The notes below the pieces were generated by a model. It made no database searches. It was not told where the DNA came from and saw only the letters and a program-made list of their open reading frames with translations. Of a stretch of 64,000 bases of DNA, positions 34,747-45,538 are shown piece by piece. Made by a program: the position numbers and the translations under genes. Each line of letters begins with the position of its first letter. The stretch's first letter is position 1. This DNA is from Alligator mississippiensis (lineage: Eukaryota; Chordata; Crocodylia; Alligatoridae): contig NC_081831.1 in the NCBI RefSeq assembly GCF_030867095.1, positions 72,740,716-72,804,715 of the forward strand. Direction: 5' to 3'.

Positions 34747-35429
34747 GCCTAGGCATTACTTAAGGCACTGAGATATGAAAGCAGTGGGACTTGGTTCTAG
34801 TAGTTCAGTTTGCAGTCTTTTATAAAGAACACAGCTTCTCTGAGCAGTCACCAGACCCTCAACCCTGCAAGATGCATAGGCACGTGCCTGTGTCTAAGTC
34901 AGCATTTAGTCCTTTTGAAATCAGGTGCCTAATCATATGCTTCAGTTTAGGCAGGGGCACAGACACCTGGCTGAATCAGAGCTGACTAATTTGAGGCCTT
35001 AAAATACTCTTTAATTTAGCATCTCTTTTTTCAACTGGATATTTAGTAAATAATTTCCTTTCCCTGGATTAATGTAGCATAGGAAAGAGAACAAAATGCT
35101 ACTCTTTAAAGATGCCTAGAAATGGAGTCCAGCTAGTTCATCAGGTCACTGTGCTACTGGGTGAGACATTGTGGAGTGTTTTATGATGCAGTTGTGTCTG
35201 TGCAATGAATATTTTATGTGATGATTTTAGAACCTTGGGCAGAAAAGACTGGATCCTCAAATGAGTTAAAATGGTGCAGCTTTATTGAGTTATAATGTAA
35301 CCTACCTGTTAGACTGACTTCAGTGGTACTGTGGGAGTTACACCTGCAGGAGATTTGGCCCATCAATATGAAACTCTTTGTTTTCGATATTTCTACTGTG
35401 CCCAGTATTGCAGCATCTTCCTGACTAGT

Positions 35430-35545
35430 TGTAGTGGAAAGAGCTGTATTCTGAGCATGGCATTGGACACCAGGGACTCTGTATTTCTAATCTCAAGGTT
35501 ACTACTTGTTTTCTGGGAAAGTCTTTCTCAGTTTCCCCATCTACA
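35430..35545 (+). repeat. Possible MIR/CORE-SINE remnant
   Basis: The order of motifs (GTGGAAAGAGC, then GACACCAGGGACTC, then TTTCTCAGTTTCCCCATCTA) follows the MIR consensus from its 5' part to the CAGTTTCCTCATCT segment. The copy is diverged. Confidence 0.45.
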
Positions 35546-38100
35546 GCAGTAGCAGGGACCAACACTACATGGTGTCCAAGGTGGATGTGAAGGCTAATGC
35601 CTGTAGGATGCATGGAGGATATAAAGTGTTGCCTGTGTGATCCCATCTGTGTAATTTATTTTGCATTTATAAAAAGGGCTCCCGGCATTAAGCCTCTGAG
35701 CTTGTACAGAAGGGTTGTAATAAAGAAAATGAGCTATTGACCACTGAGGACCAATATGAGTTAAATGTCAACTAGATACAAAAGGTTGACTTATTTTTCC
35801 ATTCTTTCCTGTTCTCAGAACAAAACGCCCGGCAGACAGGACCTTATTGCCCCACTCAGGAGGTTAATAGTCACTTTATCTTCAGCCGTGTGTTTGCAGA
35901 CGCTAGAGAGTCTCCCCACAGCACTGCGTTTCCTGGCCTTTCTTTATTACCGCTGAAATCAATGGCCAGTGAGATCTCACTTGAGACTCGACCTTCACCT
36001 TTGAATTTGTTTGTCTTCCAGCCCAGTTAAAGCCCAGGATGTTGATGGACTCAAGGATATTATTGCAGACACATGGGGACCTGGTTCTTGCACTCAGACC
36101 CCTGCAAATTGGGAGCAATTCCACTGAAGTTGGTGGAAGGTAATGTTTGTTGGAGGAGAGTCAGGCCCATTAAGCTTTCAGTTGCTTTTCATACCACAAG
36201 CATTAGCAGTATTCTGGACCTGTTCCAGCTCCCAGTGAACTCAGTGGTACTGTCCCATTGGGAATTGGACCTGTCCTGAGAAACGGACTTTGAATGAAAG
36301 GCATGTGCAAAGCTCTTAACCTCCGCAACGTTCAGCTCAGTAGTGCCTCAGGACACTTATTTGGACTCTGATAAATATACCACCTCTGATCTACGTCTAA
36401 GCTAGGAAGTGGACCATGTGCCTCTGTTTATCTACTGCATTCTCACATTTCCTTGCAGATGGTTTTATGTACACAGTGTTTGGCCACCAATGAGCAGAAG
36501 TTGTGTTGTTAGAACTTGATATTTATTACTGTTTTTGTGTGAATGCGTAGAAATAAACCTCCTTTTTCCGTGTCTTCCCCCTCCTTAAACAAAAGAACCA
36601 CAGTTTTCTAATGTGTAAAATATCGACTGTTTGCAGGAGCTCTTCCACTGTGTCACAAGTTTAATCCACTTTTTATTAAGAGCCATTACAATCTTAGACT
36701 TTAGATTTACAACCTTCTATGAAAAAGGTACAGGAAGTGCAGCCTACCCTCCCTTTACTGCTCATATATCGTTCTAGGGCTCTGATATTTCCCCCACAAA
36801 TACATTTCATCTTTATACGGAATGAGAGTTCGTGCTTAAATATATTCTTGTCAACGCATTGAACCTTGGCCAACCTCTGGGGAGAAAACCGTCTTTTTTT
36901 TGCCATATGTGTTCTTTGTGTGTCAGCGAGTGTCTTGTGACACTGAGGTCCAAGGTTACATCTGTGCTCTCGTTGCAGATCTAGTGGAAATTGCCTTTTG
37001 AGTGACACCTCATATGACCTCCAATTCCAAACACGCCAGGAAGAGTTTGTGCCTGACAGTCGAGGCGCTGAGGAGGCCCAGACATGCAGGGTAGATTTAG
37101 AATATCAATATCCTCTCTGATATAATCAGTAACTCGCCGGATCTGACATCCTGAGCTTTATCCCAGCTCTCTTGCTGGAGGTGGAGGTGGAGATGGTATG
37201 TTCTGTGGTTAGCTACAGGCAGTGATTCACACGCATGAATATCAAATCCTGGAATCAAAGTGATAATCTGTTTTGTACTTTCTGTAAAATATCCTTTTTA
37301 ATGAAGGAGCTTGTCTCCCAGAAACTCCTCCAACAGGGGACTACCAGAAAAGACATCTCTTACAGAAGGTAAAAATAGGCATAATTAGATCAACATACAG
37401 CAATTAGTTGCCAAAGCAAGTATCATGACACATTCCTCAGGCTTGTATGCATGAATAAAGAGCTGTTACAGACTCGCAGGATCTGAAAGAGACTTTTGGC
37501 TATACTCTGTGCTTTCAGGGACAGGATTTCATCCTGTTTTTCTATTACTATTAAGCACAGATGGCTGTCAGTATGTGTAAAGTCTGAAGGGCAGAAATCC
37601 TCTTATCTCCATGTCTTTATTTCACCCAGAATATTGTATTTTATCCCAACCTTGTTTCTTCAAAGCTCTGATGTTGCAGCCTTTAAAAGTAGTGTGCGCG
37701 CTGCGTTTTCTACAGTAATGAAAGGTTTTCACTGAAAACTCCCAAGCCAAGCTCATTTGCCGGGAAAGGAATCTGACTTGTAACACAGCTGAATCTGTTT
37801 CTAGTTCAAGGCAGTCTTTCCTGAGTCATGTTTGTTAGCACACAGCTAAGCAATCCGGACTCCCGATACAAAGAGAGAATTATGGCGTGACTTAGGGAAA
37901 AAGTGACTGGCAAAGTTACATTCAGGCTTCCACACAAGATTTATGACATGGATGTTGGAAAGGGAGCTCTGTGTACAACTCTGAGGAAGGTCAGATTTTG
38001 TAAATGTTGGGATAAGAGCAGGGCGAAACCCAGTCTGAGCAACGGGAGAATCTCTGGGAATTCTTAGTTAATAGAGGCTGGCCTGCGCTGTGATTGTGGT
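35546..38100. other. Non-coding DNA (probable intron)
   Basis: No coding exon or RNA gene is recognised. Short stretches such as GGGAGCAATTCCACTGAAGT (near 36111) and CAGTGAACTCAGTGG (near 36233) resemble common sauropsid palindromic repeats, but no full element can be bounded. Confidence 0.4.
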
Positions 38101-38189
38101 CCAGGACTAGGTCCAGTCGTGGCTCTACCACAGATATCTTGTTGGAAATCTGGGCAAGTTGCTGAAAGCCTGACTTTTCAAAGATAGAG

Positions 38190-38262
38190 AAGTTAATGGG
38201 TTGGACTCAATGATCTTCCAAGGCCCCTTCCAGCCCTAATGTCTGTGAAATCTGTGAAATGG
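38190..38262 (+). mobile_element. CR1 LINE 3' end
   Basis: GGGTTGGACTCAATGATCTT, then CCAAGGCCCCTTCCAGCCCT and AATGTCTGTGAAATCTGTGA, is the sense 3' end of CR1 with its short tail repeat. The copy is 5'-truncated to about 70 bases. It may be fused to an older MIR-like stretch at about 38100-38190 (TCTGGGCAAGTTGCTGAAAG). Confidence 0.75.
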
Positions 38263-38471
38263 ACACAGCAGATGTTCCACACCTATGGAGACCGACCAGA
38301 ACTCGTTACATGGGTCTCTAAAATGTGGTGACAGAACTAAATTAACCAAGATTCGTAAGGTACTTTTTTGATCTTTGGCTGGATTGTGGACATCTGGATT
38401 GTTGTTGTTTGGACCGCAAAGATTACAGCAATGTATACATGTGAGATGCATATTGATTTATATATATATCC

Positions 38472-39126
38472 ATCCAAGCAGGATTTCCCCGTGTGATCAT
38501 TAACATCAACCAATCCAGTTTATGAGGTGCACATTCTTCACTGGCTAAATCGCTTTCCTTAGTTCCACCCCAACTGTAATAAAGAAAGAGAAAGAAATTA
38601 AACTGGATTTTTTTGTCTTAAATGTTACTGTCGTGAAGACACAACAGCAAAAATACAAGCAGCGATATATAAATGTTTGGGTATGCATGTGCACGCATGT
38701 GAGAGGTGTGGGTATCCACATGCATGCACGCACATATACAAGCCACACACATTTTTATACATGTATGTATAAAATGTCTGTACATTTTATACATGGATGT
38801 ATGTACATTTTATACATACATGTATATATTATCCATACATGTATAAAAATGTGTGTGGCTTGTATATGTGTGTGCATGTGGATACACACATCTCTCACAC
38901 ACACGTGCACATGCATACCCAAACATTTATATATCACTGCTTATATTTTTGCTGTTGTGTCTTCACAACAGTAACATTTAAGACAAAAAATCCAGTTGAA
39001 TTTCTTTCTCTTTCTTTATTACAGTTGGGGTGGAACTAAGGAAAGAGATTTAGCCAGTGAAGAATGTGCACCTCATAAACTGGATTGGTTGATGTTAATG
39101 ATCACATGGGGAAATCCTGCTTGGAT
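38472..39126. repeat. 655-bp near-perfect palindrome (long hairpin)
   Basis: The left arm 38472-38767 and right arm 38834-39126 are reverse complements at roughly 95% identity by eye. They are separated by about 66 bases of AT-rich, itself partly palindromic sequence. Examples are ATCCAAGCAGGATTTCCCC at the left against GGGGAAATCCTGCTTGGAT at the right, and TTAGTTCCACCCCAACTGTA against TACAGTTGGGGTGGAACTAA. Similarity ends sharply at both outer edges. The left flank is a short TA run. The arms match no family I know and contain CA/TG-rich blocks. Mirrored open frames in it (MCTH-type repeats) are by-products of the symmetry. No target duplication was found. Confidence 0.92.
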
Positions 39127-40449
39127 TTTTGCAGAGAGGTTAAAGGCTAGAAGCCAAGAGAGTCCAAAGCCTGTCTTTTAGCAGAGAAGCCATTTCAGAG
39201 ATTCTGAAATGCACTTAAAAGCAGCAGCATAAGCCCAGGGGATGAGTGCCAGCTTGCTGTAGGATTCTCAGTGCCTCCTCAGAATTGCTCAATATAAAAT
39301 TCTCATGACATTTTGCTCCTTTCTACAACATATAACCATGTTTAAACACAGTCACAACACATGGCTGTGGCCTAACTGTAGCTGGATATGGTTTCTTCTT
39401 GTGAACGTATTTCTAGCTATGTGAAGTGGGGGTTTTTTTTGACTCTGGCAGCAGCAACCTAGTTGCAAAGAGGCTGCTAAAAGTGCTGCTTGGGTTGGAC
39501 AGGGAACATATTTCTGATTCTTGACTCCATTTGCAGCCTTTTAACACCTCTGCTGTAGAGCTTCAGGCTGGTGCCTGGTATGCATGTGTATGTATAGAAG
39601 GTGGCCATGGAAATGTGCCAGTCTCGCATTTGGGGGGGGGCGTGTGGAGAGCAGAGGGGTTCCCATTTTAGATTATATATCTCTGCTTGATCTCTTACTT
39701 TGCACAGGCTTTTTTGTGGGTGTAAATCTGCCTGTAAAACAAAACAGAATGAAAACGCCTGCTTGTTTGAGAGCCGGCTTTTTAACAGCTCTCTCTCAAG
39801 CCCAGATGACGAAGGTGGCTTGCTGAGTCACAGGGCTCTGCTGGGACTTGCTGACTTCAATCCCTGTGGGCTTATGCAGAAGTTAAGAAATGCTTGGGAA
39901 GAGTTTGCAGGCCTTGTAAATGCCACATCTGATCCCTCACTGGAAGGTAACACCTTTCTCACAGTGATCTACCACCTGGCAGCAGGCCGCTGGGATTCCT
40001 GCCTCTGCTTCCAGACCCAGAGGAACGAACGGCGCACTGGTAGCTCTGGGTCCACAGGCTGCCGGAGGGAGGTTTACATATCCTGCTGCTGAGAAGTGGT
40101 AGTGGTGAGTGAGCCACACCAGCACTTGTTCCACCAAACTTCATGCACACAGACTAGCTGGAAATGGCATGGGAGTCGGACTGATGTCAGCAAAGAGAAG
40201 CAACTTTGAGGTCAGGTGTGATATGCCCCTCTGAGCTACACACTGCAGCCAAAGACAACATGCAAACTTTGGGGAAAAGCCAGATCTGATTTTGGGCCCA
40301 GATGCTAAAACTGTTCCTCCCCCATCTTTAACGTACCCTCTTGGCACTGGAAAGGTCTATGAGATACTGCTGTTTCACTAATATGGTACTTTATGTGGCT
40401 GATTGCAGAATTTTTCTTGGTCCTAGGTGTGTTGTAAGGCTTGCTTAAT
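39127..40449. other. Non-coding DNA (probable intron)
   Basis: No recognisable coding exon or transposon. A 130-codon ATG-initiated frame at 39700-40092 (+) lacks any family resemblance. A G-run of eight or more occurs near 39630. Confidence 0.4.
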
Positions 40450-40575
40450 TATGGGAGGCAGAGTTGCCCAATGGGTTGGGCTCTAGTTAGGAGAGCTAAT
40501 CTGTACTCTACTACTGACTTGCATCCTTCCCTCTACACCTCAGTTTCTCCATTTCTAATATAGGGATGAGGCTAT
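40450..40575 (+). repeat. MIR/CORE-SINE remnant
   Basis: CTACTACTGACTTGCATCCT, then CACCTCAGTTTCTCCATTTC and TAATATAGGGATGAGGCTAT, follows the MIR consensus (CCTCAGTTTCCTCATCTGTA type followed by GGGGATAAT). Confidence 0.6.
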
Positions 40576-41909
40576 TTCCCAGCATTAGGACAAAGCTGGA
40601 GATGGGGCTTCTAGGGGTTATTGCAGTCCCAACAATGGAGAGTAATAGCAGTGAGTAGTAAGCATCACTGTGATACTGGAGTCAGATGAAAAGCTATAGA
40701 GAAATGGAAAACTTATTACCAGGTCCCCAGATGAGGTAGTTGTTTTACATGGACAACGAACTGTATGTTGCAGTGGTTGATGCTGTTTAAAAAGAAATGG
40801 CTTTTACAGACATAGAGCCATATGTGTAGTTGAAATGTCAGCTATTGGAAGCTGGATTGTATTTTGCCTAAATGAAAATGAGCAGAGGCAGATACTCATA
40901 TTAAAATAAGTAACTGCAAGACTAAAAAAAAGATGCTAACATATTCCTGAGAGCTAGGCTTAGATCCTGGGAGGGAAGGGAAAGGGGAATCTGCTTCCTG
41001 TTAGCAAAGGATTTGCGCCCTTGAGGATTATGGACTCAATTCTGCACCTACAAAATGCACGGGAGTTAAGCTGCCAACATCTCCAGAAGGGGGACTGGGT
41101 TTGGCAACTGGGTCTGTGCCACTTAAGCTCTTTTGCTTTTGAGTTACAATACAAATTTCTGATTAAGTTTCCTCCTATTCTTCATATGACTGTTGCCATT
41201 GGCAGCCTTTTCTGAGCTGCGTGCCAGGCAGATGTCAGATGAAATCCTACTTCCGAGGTTTCATGCATCAAGCCAGTCATTAAGTTCCCTAGTAATCTCT
41301 GGGAATTCCTTTCTGGTGGTTGTTACCCTATAGCTGGAGTTTGGATTTCAGCATTCTTCTTGTGGGCTTTCTGCGCTGGGTGGAGACAAGGAGCTTCTTG
41401 TCAAGCTGTGTTTGTTTGCATTGGGAGTTCAGCATGGAGTCAGCTGGACGAATGCAATAATTCAGTACAACAATGAAGCTCAGTTGGATAAGAGTGTAAC
41501 TAGTGCTGTTCCCATGGGTACATTTAATTTCTTAGCCCCTTCCCAAAGACTCAAAGCACACCTTTCTCCAAGCACACCTACGCATGCACTCTCGTTTCAA
41601 TATGTTCAAGGACCCACTTCCCTCTGAAGCGCTCCGATGGTCTGGTGAATACCAGTGACGTTGGAACAGGGTAGAATCTAGGACAAACATCATTGGTTTT
41701 GGGGGTGAAGTGTCACATGTCTCATCCTTCAAGGTGAAATCCTGGCCCCACTAACGTCACTGGCCTTCAGCAGGTCCAGCACTTCATCTCTGGGCTCCTC
41801 GAATGGCACGAACAGGTTTGTTCTCCGAGTGGCTGCTGTGATTCTTCAGGCACACAAAGGAGGAGATGTGCTTGGGCAGTGACTGCCCTTAGCTCTCGCT
41901 GCCCCTGCT

Positions 41910-41975
41910 CTTCCCTCCATAGTGGGAGGTATCCATATGGATATGGATCTTCCCTCCATAGTGGGAGGTATCCAT
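41910..41975. repeat. Local tandem duplication
   Basis: A 27-base block beginning CTTCCCTCCATAGTGGGAGG occurs identically at 41910-41936 and 41949-41975, a period of 39 bases. It contains a small inverted repeat (CCTCCATAGTGGGAGG). Confidence 0.9.
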
Positions 41976-42877
41976 GCACAGCAAAGCTGAGAGCATTTTC
42001 ACGGCCCTTCAGGAACCCGAGAGACCTGCCCACCTCAAATATCTAATCTAAATCGTACTTGGTGTCAAAAATAAATGCGCACAGCCACAAATTCTGCTTC
42101 AGCCTGCAGCATCCCTGATGAACAAAATGACTTGGTATTTATGTTCCCCAGCAGTAAAAAAGCAGCCATTAATAAACCCTGTCCTCCCTCTGCGGTGACA
42201 GAAGAAGGATGACCCCTGGCAAAATTTTAAGACCACTCAGGCTGCAATTGATTTGATTATTAATGTATCCCTTCAGATTCTTATGCTGTATGGCTAGGGG
42301 CTCAGCCTCTCCTCAAGGTCCCCTGAATCAAAATTGCAACATAAATATAGGACCACTCCTAACTTTGTCTACCTCGGCATACTCCTCCTCAACGGCCCTG
42401 GAGAGGGAGAGGAAAAGCGAGGCCTTGTGCTGCGCCTAGAAAGCAAACAAATTTGCGAGGTGGGAGTGGGAACATATTCCAAAATGCAGGAAGCATCATG
42501 CAGGAGGATTGCATTTATAAGGATGGACCCCAGCATCATTGCTTCTGCCAACCTCAGAAGAGAGCATCTCTCAAGTATCCAGGCTTCAGACCATTTAAGG
42601 CTTCGTAGCTTGTAACCCCTGGATTCCACCTAGAAGTTTATGGATCATGCAGCATCTAACTTGCTCTCAGTATAAAGCTCCACTTTACAAGCAAGTCTGA
42701 GTATTCTGCATGAGCTGCAATTTGTAAATGATCCAAGATGTACCTCTGTGCTGTTATGGCAATCTGATCTTGAGGTGATCTGGGTAGTTGTGGAAAGGTC
42801 AGCATTGGTCAGAGAAGGTTGCAGTCTTTGTGCTCAGAGGGGATGGAAAAACAGTTGTTGGCCACCATCACCACTTA

Positions 42878-43206
42878 GAGCACTTTTATATGTGCTCCAG
42901 GGCTGTGGGTGAGTGGCTTTAATTAGAGTGACTCTGAGAGCCGCTGTCATTAAAGTGCTGCCACATCTCCTGTATCAGTGTCCCCGTGCTTGAAAGTGGC
43001 GGTGGAGTGCTTGAACTAAAGCTTGTTCGATGAGCTTTAGTGCAGGTGCTCCCACCGTCATTTTTTAAGTGTGGGGACACTGATGCACAAGATGCAGGAG
43101 GCTGCTGGAGCGCAGCAATTGCCACGTTTCAACAGACTCAGTTAATTGAGTCTGCTCCGATGCACCAGTGTGTTGGTGCAGCCTCTGTGCTCATGTATAG
43201 GTGCCC
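42878..43206. mobile_element. Palindromic MITE, family B copy 2
   Basis: It has the central hairpin AAAGCTTGTTCGATGAGCTT and arms carrying CAGACTCAGTTAATTGAGTC on the right. Outer ends GAGCACTTTTATATGTGCTC and CATGTATAGGTGCCC are imperfect inverted repeats. The interior matches the copies at 22164 and 43804. It has no coding capacity. Confidence 0.65.
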
Positions 43207-43467
43207 ATAGTTACCAGGGAAACAAGAGCATCCTTGGATTGTGTGTCTTACAAATGACAATTACCCTTCCTTTAACCATGGCAGGAGAAATAACTTCTGA
43301 AAACTCTGCCCACAAACCAGAATCATCTGTGTCTTGTCTGGACTGAGCTGCAGCCAGTAGATCTCATCTAAACTTTTGGTGCATCCAGGCGCTGGAAAAT
43401 TAATTCCACGGCTCAAGCTGTAGAAGATGTAATTGAAGTGCAGAACTGAGCATCAGTAGGTGACTGG

Positions 43468-43762
43468 GGGTGCGTACACACAGTACTAACTTTCTGACAG
43501 CTAAGATGAATTAACTTTTTAAAGTCATCTTAACTGTCAGAGCGTACACACACACGTGGAGCAGAATCGATTTAAATGAGGTGCAACATAATACACCTCT
43601 GAGGTGTATTAACTAAATGAATGCAACTCAAGATAAGTCGACTTAGCTCACAAGATGACTGCCACCATGTCAAGGAGTTGTATGCTTCAGTGTGGCTTAA
43701 CTTCAGGCGAGTTAGTTAAATCACCTTATTTTAAGTCAATTTAGTATATGTGTATGCAATCC
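43468..43762. mobile_element. MITE, family D
   Basis: Left terminus GGGTGCGTACACACAGTACT and right terminus AGTATATGTGTATGCAATCC are inverted repeats. Inside, CTGACAGCTAAGATGA pairs with TCATCTTAACTGTCAG across a short spacer (about 43494-43542). The interior differs from family B although the termini are alike. Length is 295 bp. The target duplication is unresolved. Confidence 0.65.
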
Positions 43763-43803
43763 AAATGCTGATGTCTCCTATGTAACCATTGTCATAGTCA
43801 CAC

Positions 43804-44099
43804 GGGATGCCTACACACGTGCTCCATGTTCTGATTAAAGCACGTTGGAGCAGACTCAATTAATTGAGTCTGCTGAAGTATTCTAATTGGAATGCTTCAG
43901 TGTGTTGCAACGTCTCTTGTATTCAGCGTCCTGGGATTCAAAATGGATACGGGGGTGCTTTAACTAAAGCTCGTTGAATGAGCTTTAGTTAAAGCACCCC
44001 CATGGCCAAATTGAAATGTGGGACACTGAATTCATGAGACGCTGTGGCGTTTTAATTAGAGCAATATGTCCCCACCCCAGAGCACGTGGATGGGCACCC
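43804..44099. mobile_element. Palindromic MITE, family B copy 3
   Basis: Termini GGGATGCCTACACACGTGCT and AGCACGTGGATGGGCACCC are clear inverted repeats. The element is a large palindrome centred on AAAGCTCGTTGAATGAGCTTT, with AATTAATTGAGTCTGC in the left arm. It is the best preserved of the three family B copies, and begins only 41 bases after the family D element. Confidence 0.75.
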
Positions 44100-44386
44100 A
44101 TGGAGATGATGAGATGACACTATCACCCTCTCCAGGCTGGGATGGAAGAACCAGTGGCTACAACTACCCTCTGCCATGCAAACTCCATATACCTCTATAG
44201 GGTCAGCAGGATCTTGTGTCATCTGCACACAGATCTGAAAGCAATCACACAGACAGCCTTGGGTTACAGCCAGTCTTGGAGCCAGATGGAGACTTGGAAC
44301 ACAATGATATAGGCAGCAGCTCTAAAGTAATACAGCTGGGACAGAATGAGAGAGTGGTCATTCAGGATAACATGATGGCTGTAGTC

Positions 44387-44744
44387 CAGCGGTGTTCAAC
44401 CTTTTGGTCCCATGGGCCAAATGAGGGGCGTGGGGCCAGTCTGCAGGCTGGATCGGACCCTGTGCACCAGGATCATGCCCCAGAGCTCCATGCTGCCCCT
44501 CGGCTTTGGGGCCCTGCACCATCTCTGCCCAGCCCTGAGTGCTGGGATTGGGCCTTGGGGCTTTACATCACCTCCTTCCTGTCCCATGTGCCAGGATTGG
44601 GCCCTGTGCCACCCTGCATGCCTGACCTAGCCTGCAGGTCTATGGCCCGTGGGGCTCCTCACAGACTTGAGGGGAGTCCCATGAGCTGGATGCAAGGTAC
44701 TGGGGGCTGAATCTGGCCTGTGGACCAGGGGTTAAGCACCCCTG
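44387..44744. mobile_element. hAT-type MITE, GC-rich interior
   Basis: Left end CAGCGGTGTTCAACCTTTTG and right end GGGGTTAAGCACCCCTG are hAT-type inverted termini. Flanks CTGTAGTC (44379-44386) and CTATGGTT (44745-44752) agree at 5 of 8, all differences being transitions, so an aged target duplication is possible. A 164-codon frame across it is a chance frame. Confidence 0.7.
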
Positions 44745-44824
44745 CTATGGTTGCACTTCGACCATCAGACCTTCTTTGAATGAATTAAAGACAAAGAGAC
44801 CATACCTGAACGTGAGGCTGGTTG

Positions 44825-44945
44825 TAATGAGCTTCAGAGTGCTACATCCAGCTGTGTCCCTGTATGGCTTTAGGCAATTTGCTGACCCTCCTTGCCTAGT
44901 TTTCCAGTTTGAATATCGGGAAATAAATGCTTAGCTACTCCACTG
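44825..44945 (+). repeat. Possible MIR/CORE-SINE remnant
   Basis: AGCTGTGTCCCTGTATGGCT, then TTAGGCAATTTGCTGACC and CCTAGTTTTCCAGTTTGAAT, has the MIR order of motifs. It is diverged. Confidence 0.45.
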
Positions 44946-45068
44946 TAATTATAGTGATCTGGGGGTGGGGTCTGCAGAGAGGTTTTGAATCCTGTTTGAT
45001 ACTAGGGTCTCTGTCTCTATGCTGGGCTACAATCTTTGTTCTGAAAATGGGGTTTGAAGGCCATAAAA

Positions 45069-45530
45069 TAGTGGTGTCGAACACATCCGGCCCTCTTGGC
45101 CAGGTGAGGGTGACTGAGCTGCTCTGCTGGCCAGATCGGGGCTATGCAAGTGGAGCAAGCAAGCAAGGACGGTCTGCCAAGGTCCAATGTGCAGCATGTG
45201 CCCCATGCTGGCTCCATGTTCTTCATGCAGAGGGAGCCCAAGGGCTGGCACATGCACAGCTGGACTGATCACGTGCATTGCTCACTTCACAGGGGTTTGG
45301 CATGGGTCACACACTGGATGTGCTGCCCTGCTGGCCAAACCCTGTGCACTGACTCAAACCTTGACTTGTTCCAGAACCAATGTGAAGAACCAGTTTGGTG
45401 CTGGCTTCCTGTGCTACATGCAGCATTTGCAGCACAGAGGCCAGGGCTGGCATGTGCTACATGAGTGCGCTGGGTTGATCCAAAACCCATGGGCTGGATC
45501 CAGCCCATGGCCACATGTGTGGCATTCCTG
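45069..45530. mobile_element. hAT-type MITE, 462 bp
   Basis: The ends TAGTGGTGTCGAACACAT and ATGTGTGGCATTCCTG are imperfect inverted repeats. The element is bounded by a perfect 8-bp target duplication CCATAAAA (45061-45068 and 45531-45538). Several frames across it (for example 45187-45687) have no recognisable product. The family is not named. Confidence 0.8.
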
Positions 45531-45538
45531 CCATAAAA

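Noticed and set aside
38633-39039. Mirrored Cys/His/Thr-rich open frames on both strands
   Set aside because: They arise from the long palindrome and its CA/TG blocks; the same peptide appears from both arms, which is what symmetry alone predicts.
39700-40092. 130-codon + strand frame as a possible exon
   Set aside because: No consensus acceptor/donor pair in frame and no similarity to any family I know.
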